Positions 60,551 to 64,000 of a stretch of DNA of 64,000 bases are shown here, piece by piece (the first letter of the stretch is position 1; each line of letters starts with the position of its first letter). The position numbers were made by a program, and so were the translations under genes. The DNA comes from EB88 sp965199135 (lineage in GTDB: Bacteria > Acidobacteriota > Terriglobia > Terriglobales > Acidobacteriaceae). The stretch lies in contig OZ240685.1 of NCBI GenBank assembly GCA_965199135.1, positions 3,038,001-3,102,000 of the forward strand, written 5' to 3'. The notes under the pieces are model-generated. The model did no database searches. It was not told the DNA's origin and was given only the letters and a program-made list of their open reading frames with translations.

Positions 60551-61336
60551 ATGAGAGTTCCCCGCTCGCTTCTGCTTGCCTCCCTGTTCAGCGTCGCTGC
60601 GCCGCTCCTGGCGCAACAACCCGCCCAGCCGATCGACCCGGCCCGGATCTCCGCCGTTCCCATGCAGGCGCAGCAGCAGGAACTGGACCGCTACAAGCGG
60701 CTGGTCAACGACTATGGCCAGCTCAGCCGCTACAGCGCCGCCGACGCCGCGCTCCCTCCGGCCGCCCCGGGAGAGAAGCGCGTGATCTTCTTTGGCGACT
60801 CCATCACCGACGGCTGGCACCTGGACCAGTACTTTCCCGGCCGCAACTACATCAACCGCGGCATCAGTGGACAAACCACTCCGCAGATGCTGGTGCGGTA
60901 CTGGCAGGACGTGATCAATCTCCATCCTGCAGTGGTCGTCCTGCTCGCCGGAACCAACGACCTCGCCGGCAACACCGGCCCGGAAACCCTCGCGCAAATT
61001 GAAGCCGACTACGCCATGCTGGCGCAGCTCAGCCACGCCAACGGCATCCGGCTGGTCTTCTCTTCCGTGACGCCGGTGAGCAACTACATCTTTCCCGATG
61101 CCCTCACGCATCGGCCGATTGCATCTGTCCTCGCGCTCGACGCGTGGCTCCAGAACTACTGCGCCGCCAACCACCTTGTGTACCTCAACTACTACCCCGC
61201 CATGGTGGACAGTGCAGGCATGTTGCGGCGTGAGCTCTCAGCCGATGGGCTGCACCCCAATGCAGCCGGCTTTGCAGTGATGGCGCCGCTCGCCCAGGCA
61301 GCCGTAACTGCGGCGCTTGCAACGCCGGCACCATAG
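60551..61336 (+). CDS. Secreted SGNH/GDSL hydrolase
   Basis: The 261-residue protein has a signal peptide (residues 1-21, SVAAPLLAQ) and then the SGNH blocks: I FFGDSITDGW with nucleophile S84, II GISGQTTPQ, III LLAGTNDLAGN, and V DGLHPNAAG with D232 and H235. All catalytic residues are present. It is a periplasmic or secreted esterase, possibly acting on acylated sugars; substrate not predictable. Confidence 0.92.
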   Translation: MRVPRSLLLASLFSVAAPLLAQQPAQPIDPARISAVPMQAQQQELDRYKRLVNDYGQLSRYSAADAALPPAAPGEKRVIFFGDSITDGWHLDQYFPGRNYINRGISGQTTPQMLVRYWQDVINLHPAVVVLLAGTNDLAGNTGPETLAQIEADYAMLAQLSHANGIRLVFSSVTPVSNYIFPDALTHRPIASVLALDAWLQNYCAANHLVYLNYYPAMVDSAGMLRRELSADGLHPNAAGFAVMAPLAQAAVTAALATPAP

Positions 61337-61343
61337 CGCGAGT

Positions 61344-61371
61344 TTGCCGGCCCGGTCTGGTTTGCTATACT
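61344..61371 (+). promoter_or_regulatory. Sigma-70-like promoter of the tRNA-Leu / secG region
   Basis: TTGCCG (61344-61349) and TATACT (61366-61371) are spaced 16 nt. The predicted transcript would begin about 44 nt before the tRNA. The -10 box matches 5 of 6 consensus positions. Confidence 0.5.
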
Positions 61372-61421
61372 CAGCTTCGGAGCGCGGTCAACCTCAGACT
61401 GCCTGGATGCTCCTCGCAGTT

Positions 61422-61505
61422 GCGGAAGTGGTGAAATGGCAGACACACCATCTTGAGGGGGTGGCGCCGAGAGGCATGGGGGTTCAAGTCCCCCCTTCCG
61501 CACCA
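61422..61505 (+). tRNA. tRNA-Leu, anticodon GAG, with encoded CCA
   Basis: The 84-nt sequence folds into a class II cloverleaf. The acceptor stem GCGGAAG/CTTCCGC spans 61422-61428 and 61495-61501. The anticodon arm CCATC-TTGAGGG-GGTGG carries the anticodon GAG, the variable arm has a GCC/GGC stem, and the T arm is GGGGG-TTCAAGT-CCCCC. Discriminator A and an encoded CCA follow. It reads CUC and CUU codons. secG begins 41 nt downstream, and the two probably share a transcript. Confidence 0.95.
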
Positions 61506-61546
61506 AAATGCTCTGAACCCCTCGCACCACGTTAGGAACAAGCCCC

Positions 61547-61843
61547 ATGACCATCCTGATCACCGTGATCCACGTGTTTCTTTGCTTGTTCCTGATCGGC
61601 ATTATTCTCCTGCAGCAAGGCAAGAGCGCAGATCTCGCCAGCGCCTTCGGCGGCCAGGGCTCGCAGACGGCCTTCGGACCACGCGGCGCAGCCAACGTAT
61701 TGTCGAAGGCAACCACGTGGTGCGCGATCGCGTTCATGCTCACGAGCATCGGCCTCACGATCCTGCTGCAACGCTCCGCGGGCGCCAGCCACTCGGTGCT
61801 CCAGGGGACCAAAGCGACCCAGTCCACTCCAGCGAAGAAGTAA
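61547..61843 (+). CDS. secG: Preprotein translocase subunit SecG
   Basis: The 98-residue protein has two membrane helices (about 4-22, IHVFLCLFLIGIILLQQGKS, and 53-75) joined by the conserved loop ADLASAFGGQGSQTAFGPRG. This is the SecG pattern of the SecYEG channel. Its Ser/Thr/Lys-rich tail is short. It follows tRNA-Leu, as in many genomes. Confidence 0.92.
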   Translation: MTILITVIHVFLCLFLIGIILLQQGKSADLASAFGGQGSQTAFGPRGAANVLSKATTWCAIAFMLTSIGLTILLQRSAGASHSVLQGTKATQSTPAKK

Positions 61844-61858
61844 GTCGCAGCAGACAAA

Positions 61859-61893
61859 AAGCGGGAGGCCAATGGCCTCCCGCTTCGTCTTGC
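61859..61893 (+). terminator. Terminator after secG
   Basis: A perfect 12-bp stem (AAGCGGGAGGCC at 61859-61870 with GGCCTCCCGCTT at 61874-61885) with a 3-nt loop is preceded by an A run and followed by CGTCTTGCT, a modest T tract. Confidence 0.75.
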
Positions 61894-61902
61894 TCGACGG
61901 GT

Positions 61903-62160
61903 TTACAGATGCCGCGGGCTCGCGCCATGCTGCCGCAGCAGCACATCAATGTCAGTTGCTGTCTTCGAACGCCAGGTCTCCTCGGAGCTCACCTGCGCCC
62001 CTGGCATGCTGCTGGTTTCCACTTCCTTGTACACAAAGGAGAGCACCCGCTCCTCGGGCTCATCCGCCCATGTATTTCCCTTGCCCTGCACCCGTGTTGA
62101 GCCGCGCTGCCAGCCCTGCGGTGTCAGGTGCCACTCTGTCCATTCATTTCGAATCGCCAT
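61903..62160 (-). CDS. Small Trp-containing hypothetical protein
   Basis: This 85-residue frame from the ATG at 62160 is divergent from the MBL gene and convergent with secG. It reads MAIRNEWTEWHLTPQGWQRG at the start, with four Trp in the first half and a polar C-terminus. There is no signal peptide or membrane segment. I recognise no family; amino-acid composition unlike GC-driven shadows supports a real gene. Start uncertain by three codons. Confidence 0.55.
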   Translation of the reverse strand: MAIRNEWTEWHLTPQGWQRGSTRVQGKGNTWADEPEERVLSFVYKEVETSSMPGAQVSSEETWRSKTATDIDVLLRQHGASPRHL

Positions 62161-62222
62161 GGTATCCATTATGCAATCGCGCCGGGTTGATCATGGCTCC
62201 TCCTCTATGTATCCATACGGGA

Positions 62223-62873
62223 ATGACTTCATACATACGCGAGACCTTCCCCGTGGGGCTACTCGCATGCAACTGCACTCTTCTTGGTGACCCGAATACC
62301 CGCGAAGCGATCGTGATCGATCCGGGACTCAGCGACACCGGTGGCCCGAAGTTCCTGCTGGGTCGGCTCCACGCACTCAAGCTCACACTGAAGCAGATCC
62401 TCATCACGCACGCCCATATTGACCACATCGGCGGCGCGCTGGCCCTGAAACAGGCGACAGGCGCTCCCATCCTGCTCCACGATCGCGATCTGCCGCTGCT
62501 GGCCATGATGCCCATGCAGGCTGGCTGGATCGGACTCACCACACCGCCGCCGGTGCAACCCCCCGATGAGATCCTGCGCGAGGGGCAGGCGGTCGGTCTC
62601 GCCATGCTCAAGGGCGAGATCCTGCACACCCCCGGACATACCGAAGGCAGCGTTTGCATTCTGTTTCCGGAACAGAAAATCCTCTTTGCTGGCGACACCC
62701 TGTTCGCCGGGTCGATCGGCCGCACGGATCTGCCCGGCGGCGACGAACGGCTCCTCCTGCGCTCGATCCATACGCGCCTCATGCCGCTGCCGGAGTCGAC
62801 GATCGTCGTTCCAGGCCATGGCGACGAGACCACAATCGGCCAGGAGCGCGAGACCAACCCCTTCCTGAACTAG
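62223..62873 (+). CDS. MBL-fold metallohydrolase (GloB-like)
   Basis: From the ATG at 62223 it is 216 residues. The zinc motif THAHIDHIGG, HTPGHTEGS, FAGDTLF and VPGHGDETT give the full HxHxDH...H...D...H ligand set of a dinuclear metallo-beta-lactamase fold. The closest recognisable type is hydroxyacylglutathione-hydrolase-like (GloB/YcbL). It is a cytosolic thioester or phosphodiester hydrolase; substrate unconfirmed. It overlaps the stop of the aminotransferase opposite by 4 nt. Confidence 0.92.
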   Translation: MTSYIRETFPVGLLACNCTLLGDPNTREAIVIDPGLSDTGGPKFLLGRLHALKLTLKQILITHAHIDHIGGALALKQATGAPILLHDRDLPLLAMMPMQAGWIGLTTPPPVQPPDEILREGQAVGLAMLKGEILHTPGHTEGSVCILFPEQKILFAGDTLFAGSIGRTDLPGGDERLLLRSIHTRLMPLPESTIVVPGHGDETTIGQERETNPFLN

Positions 62874-64000
62874 CAAGGCTCTTTCAGCACCCGCAGCACT
62901 CCGGCCAGAGCGGCGGCAAACACCGCCGTTTCGGGCAGGAGGCTCACAACGAGCCAGCCCCGGTCGCGAAATCCAAATGCCGAACCGGGGTGCACCAGAA
63001 CACCCTCGGCCGCGAAGAGGCGCAGGGTAAGCGCTTCATCCGTTTCAACAGCAGGGACACGCAGCACCGCATACCAGCCCCCCTCGGCCGCAAGCCGCGT
63101 CAGCGCCGTTCCCTTTGCCTGCCCGTCAAGCTCCAGCAGATTCGCCTCCACCCGGAGCCCAATCTGCTGCTGCAGACCGCTGTAGTTCCCGAGCCAGCTG
63201 GGCAGCGCCTCCTGCACAGGCGCATTTACCGAGAGAAAAGTGTCGGCAATCACCTCCAGGCGCGAGCGTGCCGCTCCCCGAAGCGATTCCTCGCCGCAGA
63301 TGGCAATCCATGAGAGCTTCATCTGCGGCAGCGCCGCGATCTTGCTCATCCCGCTCAGCACAAATGTCAACGCGTGTGCCCCGGCGGCGAAGGTGCCGGG
63401 GATGGCCTCCGCAGCCCATGCGTAATCGAGAAAAACCTCATCCACGATCAACGCAATGCCGTGGCGAAGGCAGATCCTCTCCAGCGCCAGGCGCTCCGCC
63501 GCGCTCACGTAGTGACCGGTGGGATTGTTGGGGTGCACGACCGCGATCGCCCGGGTGCGTGGCCCGATCCGCTCTTCGATTGCCCCGGGCTCCACCTGCC
63601 AGCCGTGCTCGTAGAGCAGCGGGTACGGCACAAGCCGCACATCATCCAGCCGGGCCAGGTAGTCAAAGAGCGGGTAAGAGGGCGTGCTGATCAGCACCTC
63701 ATCGCCGGGGTCACAAAGCAGTCGGAACAGAAAGCTGTACCCTTCGCTGGTGCTGGTGGTGAGGCAGAGGTCGGCGGTGTCGAGCGAAGCACCCCGCTCC
63801 CGGTAGTAGCGTGCGACCGCCTCACGAGCAGCAGGGCGTCCGAATGGGATCGGCTCATACACCAGGGCAGCAGGGCCGGCGAGCGGGGGGAGGATGCGCG
63901 CAGCATCGAGCGCGAAGCCGCAGCGCGTCGGGTTTGACGCCGTAAGGTCCAGGATCGGAAGGCCCGCTGCCTGCCGCTGCTCGACGGCACGGGTAAGCTC
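62870..64000 (-). CDS. Class I/II PLP aminotransferase (5' end beyond right edge)
   Basis: The minus-strand frame runs to the window edge without a stop and gives about 376 residues. PLP motifs include LCLTTSTSEGYSFLFRLL, HPNNPTGHYVSAAE, LIVDEVFLDYAW and the Schiff-base Lys in VLSGMSKIAALPQMKLSWIA. It resembles aspartate/methionine-type aminotransferases. The missing N-terminus is short. The substrate is unknown. Confidence 0.9.
   Translation of the reverse strand, partial: ELTRAVEQRQAAGLPILDLTASNPTRCGFALDAARILPPLAGPAALVYEPIPFGRPAAREAVARYYRERGASLDTADLCLTTSTSEGYSFLFRLLCDPGDEVLISTPSYPLFDYLARLDDVRLVPYPLLYEHGWQVEPGAIEERIGPRTRAIAVVHPNNPTGHYVSAAERLALERICLRHGIALIVDEVFLDYAWAAEAIPGTFAAGAHALTFVLSGMSKIAALPQMKLSWIAICGEESLRGAARSRLEVIADTFLSVNAPVQEALPSWLGNYSGLQQQIGLRVEANLLELDGQAKGTALTRLAAEGGWYAVLRVPAVETDEALTLRLFAAEGVLVHPGSAFGFRDRGWLVVSLLPETAVFAAALAGVLRVLKEPC

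Noticed and set aside
1..64000. CRISPR arrays, insertion sequences, prophage or integrase genes
   Set aside because: I saw no regularly spaced repeats, transposase motifs or phage structural genes in the translated frames.

Overview
The window is GC-rich, gene-dense bacterial chromosome. It carries an encoded-CCA tRNA, housekeeping genes (dnaE, accA, aroA, lysA, secG, lgt, miaB, truA, pyrF, hpt) and outer-membrane systems (two TonB-dependent receptors, a TolC-like channel). The 1097-residue Oar-like receptor with an N-terminal carboxypeptidase-regulatory domain, the small PaaI thioesterase, the BFN-type nuclease and the scattered single-gene transcription units suggest an Acidobacteriota member, probably class Terriglobia. 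That placement is inference from gene content. I see no rRNA operon, CRISPR array, insertion sequence or prophage; this looks like core or soft-accessory chromosome.

Layout: 1-2404 (minus) holds a GMC oxidoreductase running off the left edge, a LysR regulator, a DUF202 membrane protein and ruvX. 2855-10147 (plus) is the most striking unit: TonB-dependent receptor, YfiR-like periplasmic protein, CHASE8-like hybrid histidine kinase with two receiver domains, stand-alone HPt protein and a REC-GGDEF-EAL protein. Together they form a complete His-Asp-His-Asp phosphorelay from the cell envelope to cyclic-di-GMP. 10411-16000 has a ThuA-type secreted protein and a surface-glycan group (GT4, exostosin-like transferase, flippase). 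16108-24925 has a BFN nuclease, miaB, a thioesterase, the Oar-like receptor, pdxS-pdxT, an orphan oxidase subunit III and thiS.

24954-29907 is a nucleotide-activated heptose locus: GmhA-like isomerase, GmhB-like phosphatase, HddA-like kinase, nucleotidyltransferase and NAD-dependent epimerase, with a transaldolase on the opposite strand between the two halves. 30025-45227 holds lgt, hpt, deoC, a GAF-GAF-SpoIIE phosphatase, aroA, a TolC-like protein, the truA/M20 peptidase/amidohydrolase/DMT exporter operon, an HtrA-type protease and a peptidoglycan-binding protein. 45290-64000 holds lysA, a zinc-ribbon/PspC protein, a TPR protein, thiD, rlpA, pyrF, a zinc-ribbon microprotein, accA, dnaE, a class V aminotransferase, a sodium/proton antiporter, an SGNH hydrolase, tRNA-Leu(GAG), secG, an MBL hydrolase and an aminotransferase cut by the right edge.

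The main oddities are these. pyrF has no ATG/GTG/TTG start in frame before its conserved N-terminus. ThiS carries residues beyond its Gly-Gly end. A CPBP protease gene has an apparent one-base frameshift near its start. The Oar promoter contains a perfect palindrome between its -35 and -10 boxes.
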